Source: Siphonodentalium dalli (Eukaryota > Mollusca > Scaphopoda > Gadilida > Siphonodentaliidae). Taken from it: a DNA stretch of 64,000 nucleotides. Below, in pieces: positions 1 to 10,298 of the stretch. Under the pieces are notes generated by a model that saw only the letters and a program-made list of their open reading frames with translations, was not told where the DNA came from and searched no databases. Position 1 is the stretch's first letter. Every line of letters begins with the position of its first letter. The position numbers and the translations under genes are program-made. The stretch is from NCBI GenBank assembly GCA_032622095.1, contig CP136064.1, positions 1,116,001-1,180,000 on the forward strand. Reading direction: 5' to 3'.

Positions 1-229
1 TTAAGGGGTATCTGCTATAGACTGGTTACATGGTGGAGTACGGTTGGATATTTTCAATTTTGCGCATGTTTCTCCATACCGCGCCATGTCAAATCTGGCC
101 ATATCCGAATCGGGTTGTCATTTACAATGACTGCAGAAAATAAATATCTTCATGTTGGAATGCAAATGTATGTTTAAAGGAACAGATGTATCTCAACTTA
201 AAGGGACATAAGTAACACAGTCACCAACT
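1..229 (+). repeat. Reference monomer (type A), defines monomer numbering
   Basis: The first complete monomer sets the phase used throughout. Landmarks by monomer position are: an ATG at 30-32, inside an NcoI site CCATGG (28-33) in most copies but broken here by c28a; GGATAT 46-51; GCGCCA 81-86; TGGCCA 96-101; ATATCC 101-106; a 15-bp dyad 117-131; a PstI-type CTGCAG 131-136 present only with a133g; AATAAA 139-144; ATGCAAAT 160-167; TTTAAA 173-178; and a well-kept block at 186-218. Type A differs from the consensus by c28a, g61t and a133g. It recurs at 3434, 6180, 10299, 13732, 18079, 19224, 22657, 23802, 35256, 37548, 38693, 42814, 43959 and 54260, nearly always followed by a B-type monomer. 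Confidence 0.95.
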
Positions 230-321
230 TAAAGAGGTGTCTGATTTAGACTGGTTCCATGGTGGAGTACGGTTGGATATTTTCTATTTGGCGCATGTTT
301 CTCCATACCGCGCCATGTCAA

Positions 322-333
322 ATATGGCCATAT
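322..333. other. 12-bp palindrome ATATGGCCATAT, one per HOR unit
   Basis: The c95a change of B' turns the common TGGCCA core into a perfect 12-bp palindrome (monomer 93-104). I found it only in B' monomers, which start at 230, 10528, 19453, 24031, 38922, 44188, 49224 and 54489: one per HOR unit, always the second monomer, or the first in unit 6. It is a unique landmark within each unit. Confidence 0.85.
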
Positions 334-732
334 CCGAATCGGGTTGTCATTTACAATGACTACAGAAAATAAATATCTTCATGTTGGAATGCAAATGTAT
401 GTTTAAAGAAACAGATGTATCTCAACTTAAAGGGACATAAGTAACACAGTCACCAACTTTAAGGGGTATCTGCTATAGACTGGTTCCATGGTGGAGTACT
501 GTTGGATATTTTCAATTTGGCGCATGTTTCTCCATACCGCGCCATGTCAAATCTGGCCATATCCGAATCGGGTAGTCATTTACAATGACTACAGAAAATA
601 AATATCTTCATGTTGGAATGCAAATGTATGTTTAAAGGAACACATGTATCTCAACTTAAAGGGACATAAGTAACACAGTCACCAACTTTAAGGGGTATCT
701 GCTATAGACTGGTTCCATGGTGGAGTACGGTT

Positions 733-793
733 GGATATTTTCAATTTGGCGCATGTTTTTCCATACCGCGCCATGTCAAATCTGGCCATATCC
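733..793. other. Nested inverted repeats (representative; monomer 46-106)
   Basis: Outer arms GGATAT (733-738) and ATATCC (788-793) enclose inner arms TGGCGC (747-752) and GCGCCA (768-773), with a 15-nt inner loop. All are perfect matches in the consensus. The inner stem is broken by g61t in A, M and Y types and the outer by a101c in Q and U types, so it is not strictly kept. It might form a hairpin in a transcript or in single-stranded DNA; this is inference. Confidence 0.45.
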
Positions 794-803
794 GAATCGG
801 GTT

Positions 804-818
804 GTCATTTACAATGAC
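804..818. other. 15-bp dyad GTCATT-TAC-AATGAC (representative; monomer 117-131)
   Basis: Two perfect 6-bp arms flank a 3-bp spacer. The dyad is present in nearly every monomer. Exceptions I saw are the E class (c119t, left arm), g129c near 20268, a130t at 29655 and 60112, and c131t near 63322. The sequence shows a symmetric site, as expected for a dimeric DNA-binding protein, but no known factor is identified. It could also be chance retained by homogenisation. Confidence 0.6.
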
Positions 819-880
819 TACAGAAAATAAATATCTTCATGTTGGAAAGCAAATGTATGTTTAAAGGAACAGATGTATCT

Positions 881-923
881 CAACTTAAAGGGACATAAGT
901 AACACAGTCACCAACTTAAAGGG
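881..923 (+). repeat. Short direct repeat at the monomer joint (representative)
   Basis: CAACTTAAAGGG occurs at 881-892 and again at 912-923, 31 bp apart, across the joint between monomers. This holds where position 2 is a. Where position 2 is t, the second copy reads CAACTTTAAGGG and instead forms a 7-bp inverted repeat with the first (for example CTTAAAG 655-661 and CTTTAAG 686-692). It may be a trace of a shorter ancestral repeat. Confidence 0.6.
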
Positions 924-1075
924 GTATCTGCTATAGACTGGTTCCATGGTGGAGTACGGTTGGATATTTTCAATTTGGCGCATGTTTCTCCATACCGCGC
1001 CATGTCAAATCTGGCCATATCCGAATCGGGTTGTTATTTACAATGACTGCAGAAAATATATATCTTCATGTTGGA

Positions 1076-1083
1076 ATGCAAAT
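1076..1083 (+). promoter_or_regulatory. ATGCAAAT octamer-like motif (representative; monomer 160-167)
   Basis: The eight bases equal the classical octamer bound by POU-domain factors in animals. It is present in most monomers and lost in most D monomers (t161a), in P (altered GGCTGC) and in the monomer at 31358 (t167a). Whether the host has a relevant factor is unknown, and an 8-bp match carried along by tandem copying needs no selection. Confidence 0.3.
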
Positions 1084-2747
1084 GTATGTTTAAAGGAACA
1101 GATGTATCTCAACTTAAAGGGACATAAGTAACACAGTCACCAACTTAAAGGGGTATCTGCTATAGACTGGTTCCATGGTGGAGTACGGTTGGATATTTTC
1201 AATTTGGCGCATGTTTCTCCCTACCGCGCCATGTCAAATCTGGCCATATCCGAATCGGGTTGTCATTTACAATGACTACAGAAAATAAATATCTTCATGT
1301 TGGAATGCAAATGTATGTTTAAAGGAACAGATGTATCTCAACTTAAAGGGACATAAGTAACACAGTCACCAACTTTAAGGGGTATCTGCTATAGACTGGT
1401 TCCATGGTGGAGTACGGTTGGATATTTTCAATTTGGCGCTTGTTTCTCCATACCGCGCCATGTCAAATCTGGCCATATCCGAATCGGGTTGTCATTTACA
1501 ATGACTGCAGAAAATATATATCTTCATGGTGGAATGCAAATGTATGTTTAAAGGAACAGATGTATCTCAACTTAAAGGGACATAAGTAACACAGTCACCA
1601 ACTTTAAGGGGTATCTGCTATAGACTGGTTTCATGGTGGAGTACGGTTGGATATTTTCAATTTGGCGCATGTTTCTCCATACCGCGCCATGTCAAATCTG
1701 GCCATATCCGAATCGGGTTGTCATTTACAATGACTGCAGAAAATATATATCTTCATCTTGGAATGCAAATGTATGTTTAAAGGAACAGATGTATCTCAAC
1801 TTAAAGGGACATAAGTAACACAGTCACCAACTTTAAGGGGTATCTGCTATAGACTGGTTCCATGGTGGAGTACGGTTGGATATTTTCTATTTGGCGCATG
1901 TTTCTCCATACCGCGCCATGTCAAATCTGGCCATATCCGAATCGGGTTGTCATTTACAATGACTGCAGAAAATAAATATCTTCATGTTGGAATGCAAATG
2001 TATGTTTAAAGGAACAGATGTATCTCAACTTAAAGGGACATAAGTAACACAGTCACCAACTTTAAGGGGTATCTGCTATAGACTGGTTCCATGGTGGAGT
2101 ACGGTTGGATATTTACTATTTGGCGAATGTTTCTCCATACCGCGCCATGTCAAATCTGGCCATATCCGAATCGGGTTGTCATTTACAATGACTACAGAAA
2201 ATATATATCTTCATGTTGGAATGCAAATGTATGTTTAAAGGAACAGATGTATCTCAACTTAAAGGGACATAAGTAACACCGTCACCAACTTTAAGGGCTA
2301 TCTGCTAAGACTGGTTCCATGGTGGAGTACGGTTGGATATTTTCAATTTGGCGCATGTTTCTCCATACCGCGCTATGTCAAATCTAGCCCTATCCGAATC
2401 GGGTTGTCATTTACAATGACTGCACAAAATATATATCTTCATGGTGGAATGCAAATGTATGTTTAAAGGAACAGATGTATCTCAACTTAAAGGGACATAA
2501 GTAACACAGTCACCAACTTTAAGGGGTATCTGCTATAGACTGGTTCCATGGTGGAGTACGGTTGGATATTTTCAATTTGGCGCATGTTTCTCCATACCGC
2601 GCCATGTCAAATCTGGCCATATCCGAATCGGGTTGTCATTTACAATGACTGCAGAAAATATATATCTTCATGTTGGAATGCAAATGAATGTTTAAAGGAA
2701 CAGATGTATCTCAACTTAAAGGGACATAAGTAACACCGTCACCAACT

Positions 2748-5493
2748 TTAAGGGGTATCTGCTATAGACTGGTTACATGGTGGAGTACGGTTGGATATTT
2801 TCAATTTTGCGCATGTTTCTCCATACCGCGCCATGTAAAATCTGGCCATATCCGAATCGGGTTGTCATTTACAATGACTGCAGAAAATAAATATCTTCAT
2901 GTTGGAATGCAAATGTATGTTTAAAGGAACAGATGTATCTCAACTTAAAGGGACATAAGTAACACAGTCACCAACTTTAAGGGGTATCTGCTATAGACTG
3001 GTTCCATGGTGGAGTACGGTTGGATATTTACTATTTGGCGCATTTTTCTCCATACCGCGCCATGTCAAATCTGGCCATATCCGAATCGGGTTGTCATTTA
3101 CAATGACTACAGAAAATATATATCTTCATGTTGGAATGCAAATGTATGTTTAAAGGAACAGATGTATCTCAACTTAAAGGGACATAAGTAACACCGTCAC
3201 CAACTTTAAGGGGTATCTGCTAAGACTGGTTCCATGGTGGAGTACTGTTGTATATTTTCAATTTGGCGCATGTTTTTCCATACCGCGCCATGTCAAATCT
3301 GGCCATATCCGAATCGGGTTGTCATTTACAATGACTACAGAAAATAAATATCTTCATGTTGGAATGCAAATGTATGTTTAAAGGAACAGATGTATCTCAA
3401 CTTAAAGGGACATAAGTAACACAGTCACCAACTTTAAGGGGTATCTGCTATAGACTGGTTACATGGTGGAGTACGGTTGGATATTTTCAATTTTGCGCAT
3501 GTTTCTCCATACCGCGCCATGTCAAATCTGGCCATATCCGAATCGGGTTGTCATTTACAATGACTGCAGAAAATAAATATCTTCATGTTGGAATGCAAAT
3601 GTATGTTTAAAGGAACAGATGTATCTCAACTTAAAGGGACATAAGTAACACAGTCACCAACTTAAAGAGGTGTCTGATTTAGACTGGTTCCATGGTGGAG
3701 TACGGTTGGATATTTTCTATTTGGCGCATGTTTCTCCATACCGCGCCATGTCAAATCTGGCCATATCCGAATCGGGTTGTCATTTACAATGACTACAGAA
3801 AATAAATATCTTCATGTTGGAATGCAAATGTATGTTTAAAGAAACAGATGTATCTCAACTTAAAGGGACATAAGTAACACAGTCACCAACTTTAAGGGGT
3901 ATCTGCTATAGACTGGTTCCATGGTGGAGTACTGTTGGATATTTTCAATTTGGCGCATGTTTCTCCATACCGCGCCATGTCAAATCTGGCCATATCCGAA
4001 TCGGGTTGTCATTTACAATGACTACAGAAAATAAATATCTTCATGTTGGAATGCAAATGTATGTTTAAAGGAACAGATGTATCTCAACTTAAAGGGACAT
4101 AAGTAACACAGTCACCAACTTTAAGGGGTATCTGCTATAGACTGGTTCCATGGTGGAGTACGGTTGGATATTTTCAATTTGGCGCATGTTTTTCCATACC
4201 GCGCCATGTCAAATCTGGCCATATCCGAATCGGGTTGTCATTTACAATGACTACAGAAAATAAATATCTTCATGTTGGAATGCAAATGTATGTTTAAAGG
4301 AACAGATGTATCTCAACTTAAAGGGACATAAGTAACACAGTCACCAACTTTAAGGGGTATCTGCTATAGACTGGTTCCATGGTGGAGTACGGTTGGATAT
4401 TTTCAATTTGGCGCATGTTTCTCCATACCGCGCCATGTCAAATCTGGCCATATCCGAATCGGGTTGTCATTTACAATGACTGCAGAAAATATATATCTTC
4501 ATGGTGGCTGCAAATATATGTTTAAAGGAACAGATGTATCTCAACTTAAAGGGACATAAGTAACACAGTCACCAACTTAAAGGGGTATCTGCTATAGACT
4601 GGTTCCATGGTGGAGTACGGTTGAATATTTTCAATTTGGCGCATGTTTCTCCATACCGCGCCATGTCAAATCTGGCCCTATCCGAATCGGGTTGTCATTT
4701 ACAATGACTGCAGAAAATATATATCTTCATGGTGGAATGCAAATGTATGTTTAAAGGAACAGATGTATCTCAACTTAAAGGGACATAAGTAACACAGTCA
4801 CCAACTTTAAGGGGTATCTGCTATAGACTGGTTCCATGGTGGAGTACGGTTAGATATTTTCAATTTGGAGCATGTTTCTCCATACCGCGCCATGTCAAAT
4901 CTGGCCATATCCGAATCGGGTTGTCATTTACAATGACTGCAGAAAATATATATCTTCATGTTGGAATGCAAATGAATGTTTAAAGGAACAGATGTATCTC
5001 AACTTAAAGGGACATAAGTAACACCGTCACCAACTTTAAGGGGTATCTGCTATAGACTGGTTACATGGTGGAGTACGGTTGGATATTTTCAATTTGGCGC
5101 ATGTTTCTCCATACCGCGCCATGTAAAATCTGGCCATATCCGAATCAGGTTATCATTTACAATGACTGCAGAAAATAAATATCTTCATGTTGGAATGCAA
5201 ATGTATGTTTAAAGGAACAGATGTATCTCAACTTAAAGGGACATAAGTAACACAGTCACCAACTTTAAGGGGTATCTGCTATAGACTGGTTCCATGGTGG
5301 AGTACGGTTGGATATTTACTATTTGGCGCATGTTTCTCCATACCGCGCCATGTCAAATCTGGCCATATCCGAATCGGGTTGTCATTTACAATGACTACAG
5401 AAAATATATATCTTCATGTTGGAATGCAAATGTATGTTTAAAGGAACAGATGTATCTCAACTTAAAGGGACATAAGTAACACCGTCACCAACT
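2748..5493 (+). repeat. 12-monomer tandem duplication, copy 1 (2746 bp)
   Basis: The order is M N O A B C D P Q R S T. The length is 12 x 229 minus 2, from the 1-bp losses in O (about 3225) and P (about 4507). Next to it lies a second copy, 5494-8239, with the same private changes: g47t in O, the altered TGGCTGC in P, a TGA in Q and a TAG in R within the incidental frame, and the ATCAGGTTATC change in S. Only one equivalent block, 13046-15791, exists in the next unit, so the duplication arose in this unit. Confidence 0.95.
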
Positions 5494-8239
5494 TTAAGGG
5501 GTATCTGCTATAGACTGGTTACATGGTGGAGTACGGTTGGATATTTTCAATTTTGCGCATGTTTCTCCATACCGCGCCATGTAAAATCTGGCCATATCCG
5601 AATCGGGTTGTCATTTACAATGACTGCAGAAAATAAATATCTTCATGTTGGAATGCAAATGTATGTTTAAAGGAACAGATGTATCTCAACTTAAAGGGAC
5701 ATAAGTAACACAGTCACCAACTTTAAGGGGTATCTGCTATAGACTGGTTCCATGGTGGAGTACGGTTGGATATTTACTATTTGGCGCATTTTTCTCCATA
5801 CCGCGCCATGTCAAATCTGGCCATATCCGAATCGGGTTGTCATTTACAATGACTACAGAAAATATATATCTTCATGTTGGAATGCAAATGTATGTTTAAA
5901 GGAACAGATGTATCTCAACTTAAAGGGACATAAGTAACACCGTCACCAACTTTAAGGGGTATCTGCTAAGACTGGTTCCATGGTGGAGTACTGTTGTATA
6001 TTTTCAATTTGGCGCATGTTTTTCCATACCGCGCCATGTCAAATCTGGCCATATCCGAATCGGGTTGTCATTTACAATGACTACAGAAAATAAATATCTT
6101 CATGTTGGAATGCAAATGTATGTTTAAAGGAACAGATGTATCTCAACTTAAAGGGACATAAGTAACACAGTCACCAACTTTAAGGGGTATCTGCTATAGA
6201 CTGGTTACATGGTGGAGTACGGTTGGATATTTTCAATTTTGCGCATGTTTCTCCATACCGCGCCATGTCAAATCTGGCCATATCCGAATCGGGTTGTCAT
6301 TTACAATGACTGCAGAAAATAAATATCTTCATGTTGGAATGCAAATGTATGTTTAAAGGAACAGATGTATCTCAACTTAAAGGGACATAAGTAACACAGT
6401 CACCAACTTAAAGAGGTGTCTGATTTAGACTGGTTCCATGGTGGAGTACGGTTGGATATTTTCTATTTGGCGCATGTTTCTCCATACCGCGCCATGTCAA
6501 ATCTGGCCATATCCGAATCGGGTTGTCATTTACAATGACTACAGAAAATAAATATCTTCATGTTGGAATGCAAATGTATGTTTAAAGAAACAGATGTATC
6601 TCAACTTAAAGGGACATAAGTAACACAGTCACCAACTTTAAGGGGTATCTGCTATAGACTGGTTCCATGGTGGAGTACTGTTGGATATTTTCAATTTGGC
6701 GCATGTTTCTCCATACCGCGCCATGTCAAATCTGGCCATATCCGAATCGGGTTGTCATTTACAATGACTACAGAAAATAAATATCTTCATGTTGGAATGC
6801 AAATGTATGTTTAAAGGAACAGATGTATCTCAACTTAAAGGGACATAAGTAACACAGTCACCAACTTTAAGGGGTATCTGCTATAGACTGGTTCCATGGT
6901 GGAGTACGGTTGGATATTTTCAATTTGGCGCATGTTTTTCCATACCGCGCCATGTCAAATCTGGCCATATCCGAATCGGGTTGTCATTTACAATGACTAC
7001 AGAAAATAAATATCTTCATGTTGGAATGCAAATGTATGTTTAAAGGAACAGATGTATCTCAACTTAAAGGGACATAAGTAACACAGTCACCAACTTTAAG
7101 GGGTATCTGCTATAGACTGGTTCCATGGTGGAGTACGGTTGGATATTTTCAATTTGGCGCATGTTTCTCCATACCGCGCCATGTCAAATCTGGCCATATC
7201 CGAATCGGGTTGTCATTTACAATGACTGCAGAAAATATATATCTTCATGGTGGCTGCAAATATATGTTTAAAGGAACAGATGTATCTCAACTTAAAGGGA
7301 CATAAGTAACACAGTCACCAACTTAAAGGGGTATCTGCTATAGACTGGTTCCATGGTGGAGTACGGTTGAATATTTTCAATTTGGCGCATGTTTCTCCAT
7401 ACCGCGCCATGTCAAATCTGGCCCTATCCGAATCGGGTTGTCATTTACAATGACTGCAGAAAATATATATCTTCATGGTGGAATGCAAATGTATGTTTAA
7501 AGGAACAGATGTATCTCAACTTAAAGGGACATAAGTAACACAGTCACCAACTTTAAGGGGTATCTGCTATAGACTGGTTCCATGGTGGAGTACGGTTAGA
7601 TATTTTCAATTTGGAGCATGTTTCTCCATACCGCGCCATGTCAAATCTGGCCATATCCGAATCGGGTTGTCATTTACAATGACTGCAGAAAATATATATC
7701 TTCATGTTGGAATGCAAATGAATGTTTAAAGGAACAGATGTATCTCAACTTAAAGGGACATAAGTAACACCGTCACCAACTTTAAGGGGTATCTGCTATA
7801 GACTGGTTACATGGTGGAGTACGGTTGGATATTTTCAATTTGGCGCATGTTTCTCCATACCGCGCCATGTAAAATCTGGCCATATCCGAATCAGGTTATC
7901 ATTTACAATGACTGCAGAAAATAAATATCTTCATGTTGGAATGCAAATGTATGTTTAAAGGAACAGATGTATCTCAACTTAAAGGGACATAAGTAACACA
8001 GTCACCAACTTTAAGGGGTATCTGCTATAGACTGGTTCCATGGTGGAGTACGGTTGGATATTTACTATTTGGCGCATGTTTCTCCATACCGCGCCATGTC
8101 AAATCTGGCCATATCCGAATCGGGTTGTCATTTACAATGACTACAGAAAATATATATCTTCATGTTGGAATGCAAATGTATGTTTAAAGGAACAGATGTA
8201 TCTCAACTTAAAGGGACATAAGTAACACCGTCACCAACT
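5494..8239 (+). repeat. 12-monomer tandem duplication, copy 2 (2746 bp)
   Basis: This is a direct continuation of copy 1, with T at 5265-5493 joined to M at 5494. Copy 1 starts after L and copy 2 ends before O, so T-M is the junction made by the duplication. I noticed no substitution between the two copies when comparing corresponding lines, which suggests a very recent event or strong homogenisation. Confidence 0.95.
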
Positions 8240-9840
8240 TTAAGGGGTATCTGCTAAGACTGGTTCCATGGTGGAGTACTGTTGTATATTTTCAATTTGG
8301 CGCATGTTTTTCCATACCGCGCCATGTCAAATCTGGCCATATCCGAATCGGGTTGTCATTTACAATGACTACAGAAAATAAATATCTTCATGTTGGAATG
8401 CAAATGTATGTTTAAAGGAACAGATGTATCTCAACTTAAAGGGACATAAGTAACACAGTCACCAACTTAAAGGGGTATCTGCTATAGACTGGTTCCATGG
8501 TGGAGTACGGTTGGATATTTTCAATTTGGCGCATGTTTCTCCATACCGCGCCATGTCAAATCTGGCCCTATCCGAATCGGGTTGTCATTTACAATGACTG
8601 CAGAAAATAAATATCTTCATGTTGGAATGCAAATGTATGTTTAAAGGAACAGATGTATCTCAACTTAAAGGGACATAAGTAACACAGTCACCAACTTAAA
8701 GAGGTGTCTGAATTAGACTGGTTACATGGTGGAATACGGTTGGATATTTTCTATTTGGCGCATGTTTCTCCATACCGCGCCATGTCAAATCTGGCCATAT
8801 CCGAATCGGGTTGTCATTTACAATGACTACAGAAAATAAATATCTTCATGTTGGAATGCAAATGTATGTTTAAAGGAACAGATGTATCTCAACTTAAAGG
8901 GACATAAGTAACACAGTCACCAACTTTAAGGGGTATCTGCTATAGACTGGTTCCATGGTGGAGTATGGTTGGATATTTTCTATTTGGCACATGTTTCTCC
9001 ATACCGCGCCATGTCAAATCTGGCCATATCCGAATCGGGTTGTCATTTACAATGACTACAGAAAATAAATATCTTCATGTTGGAATGCAAATGTATGTTT
9101 AAAGGAACAGATGTATCTCAACTTAAAGGGACATAAGTAACACAGTCACCAACTTTAAGGGGTATCTGCTATAGACTGGTTCCATGGTGGAGTACGGTTG
9201 GATATTTACTATTTGGCGAATGTTTCTCCATACCGCGCCATGTCAAATCTGGCCATATCCGAATCGGGTTGTCATTTACAATGACTACAGAAAATATATA
9301 TCTTCATGTTGGAATGCAAATGTATGTTTAAAGGAACAGATGTATCTCAACTTAAAGGGACATAAGTAACACCGTCACCAACTTTAAGGGGTATCTGCTA
9401 AGACTGGTTCCATGGTGGAGTACGGTTGGATATTTTCAATTTGGCGCATGTTTCTCCATACCGCGCTATGTCAAATCTGGCCCTATCCGAATCGGGTTGT
9501 CATTTACAATGACTGCACAAAATATATATCTTCATGGTGGAATGCAAATGTATGTTTAAAGGAACAGATGTATCTCAACTTAAAGGGACATAAGTAACAC
9601 AGTCACCAACTTTAAGGGGTATCTGCTATAGACTGGTTCCATGGTGGAGTACGGTTGGATATTTTCAATTTGGCGCATGTTTCTCCATACCGCGCCATGT
9701 CAAATCTGGCCATATCCGAATCGGGTTGTCATTTACAATGACTGCAGAAAATATATATCTTCATGTTGGAATGCAAATGAATGTTTAAAGGAACAGATGT
9801 ATCTCAACTTAAAGGGACATAAGTAACACCGTCACCAACT
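8240..9840 (+). repeat. Seven-monomer block O U V W J K L, copy in unit 0
   Basis: This 1601-bp block recurs at 15792-17392 in unit 1, an offset of 7552 bp. U (8468) combines the T2A start and the a101c change seen in Q with an A-like 3' half. V (8697) has a B-like leader with a different base at position 16 (GAATTAG), plus c28a and g38a. W (8926) has c41t and g64a. J, K and L then rejoin the basic ring. Only the copy at 15792 continues M N O A B C D X; this one goes M X. Confidence 0.9.
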
Positions 9841-10069
9841 TTAAGGGGTATCTGCTATAGACTGGTTACATGGTGGAGTACGGTTGGATATTTTCAATTT
9901 TGCGCATATTTCTCCATACCGCGCCATGTAAAATCTGGCCATATCCGAATCGGGTTGTCATTTACAATGACTGCAGAAAATAAATATCTTCATGTTGGAA
10001 TGCAAATGTATGTTTAAAGGAACAGATGTATCTCAACTTAAAGGGACATAAGTAACACAGTCACCAACT

Positions 10070-10298
10070 TTAAGGGGTATCTGCTATAGACTGGTTCCAT
10101 GGTGGAGTACGGCTGGATATTTTCAATTTGGCGCATGTTTCTCCATACCGCGCCATGTCAAATCTGGCCATATCCGAATCGGGTTGTCATTTACAATGAC
10201 TGCAGAAAATATATATCTTCATGTTGGAATGCAAATGTATGTTTAAAGGAACAGATGTATCTCAACTTAAAGGGACATAAGTAACACAGTCACCAACT
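10070..10298 (+). repeat. X monomer, HOR unit terminator type
   Basis: X is marked by t44c (CGGCTGG) with a133g and a143t. Seven copies start at 10070, 18995, 23573, 38464, 43730, 48995 and 54031. Six are followed by A then B', and one (48995) directly by B'. Because it occurs once per unit, it is the most convenient marker of the HOR boundary. The name terminator refers only to its place in the order; no termination activity is implied. Confidence 0.9.

Larger units (their letters stand above)
1..10298 (+). repeat. HOR unit 0, 45 monomers
   Basis: The monomer order is A B' C' D E F G H I J K L, then M N O A B C D P Q R S T twice, then O U V W J K L M X. It ends at the X monomer 10070-10298, marked by t44c. 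Compared with the 20-monomer ring it carries an extra loop (P to W) and a tandem copy of a 12-monomer block. Types P, Q, R, S and T are found only here and in the next unit. The window may start inside a longer array, but base 1 happens to fall on an A monomer, the usual first member. Confidence 0.9.

Noticed and set aside
788-801. CENP-B box
   Set aside because: The A..CGGG half of the core is present (monomer 108-114), but the required TTCG half reads CATA. No better match was seen on either strand, so only a partial resemblance exists.
788-803. RNA polymerase III B box, hinting at a tRNA-derived element
   Set aside because: The reverse strand CCCGATTCGGAT resembles GGTTCGANTCC only loosely and misses a fixed C. 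No A box at a suitable distance was seen, and there is no tRNA-like fold.
946-1131. Recurrent 61-codon open frame on the + strand (about 80 copies), starting at the ATG at monomer position 30 and ending at a TAA near 215
   Set aside because: It opens only in monomers with a143t; the others stop at TAA or TAG there. Q has a TGA and R a TAG early in the frame, and P has a frameshift. There is no sign of selection for coding, and it appears at the period of the satellite.
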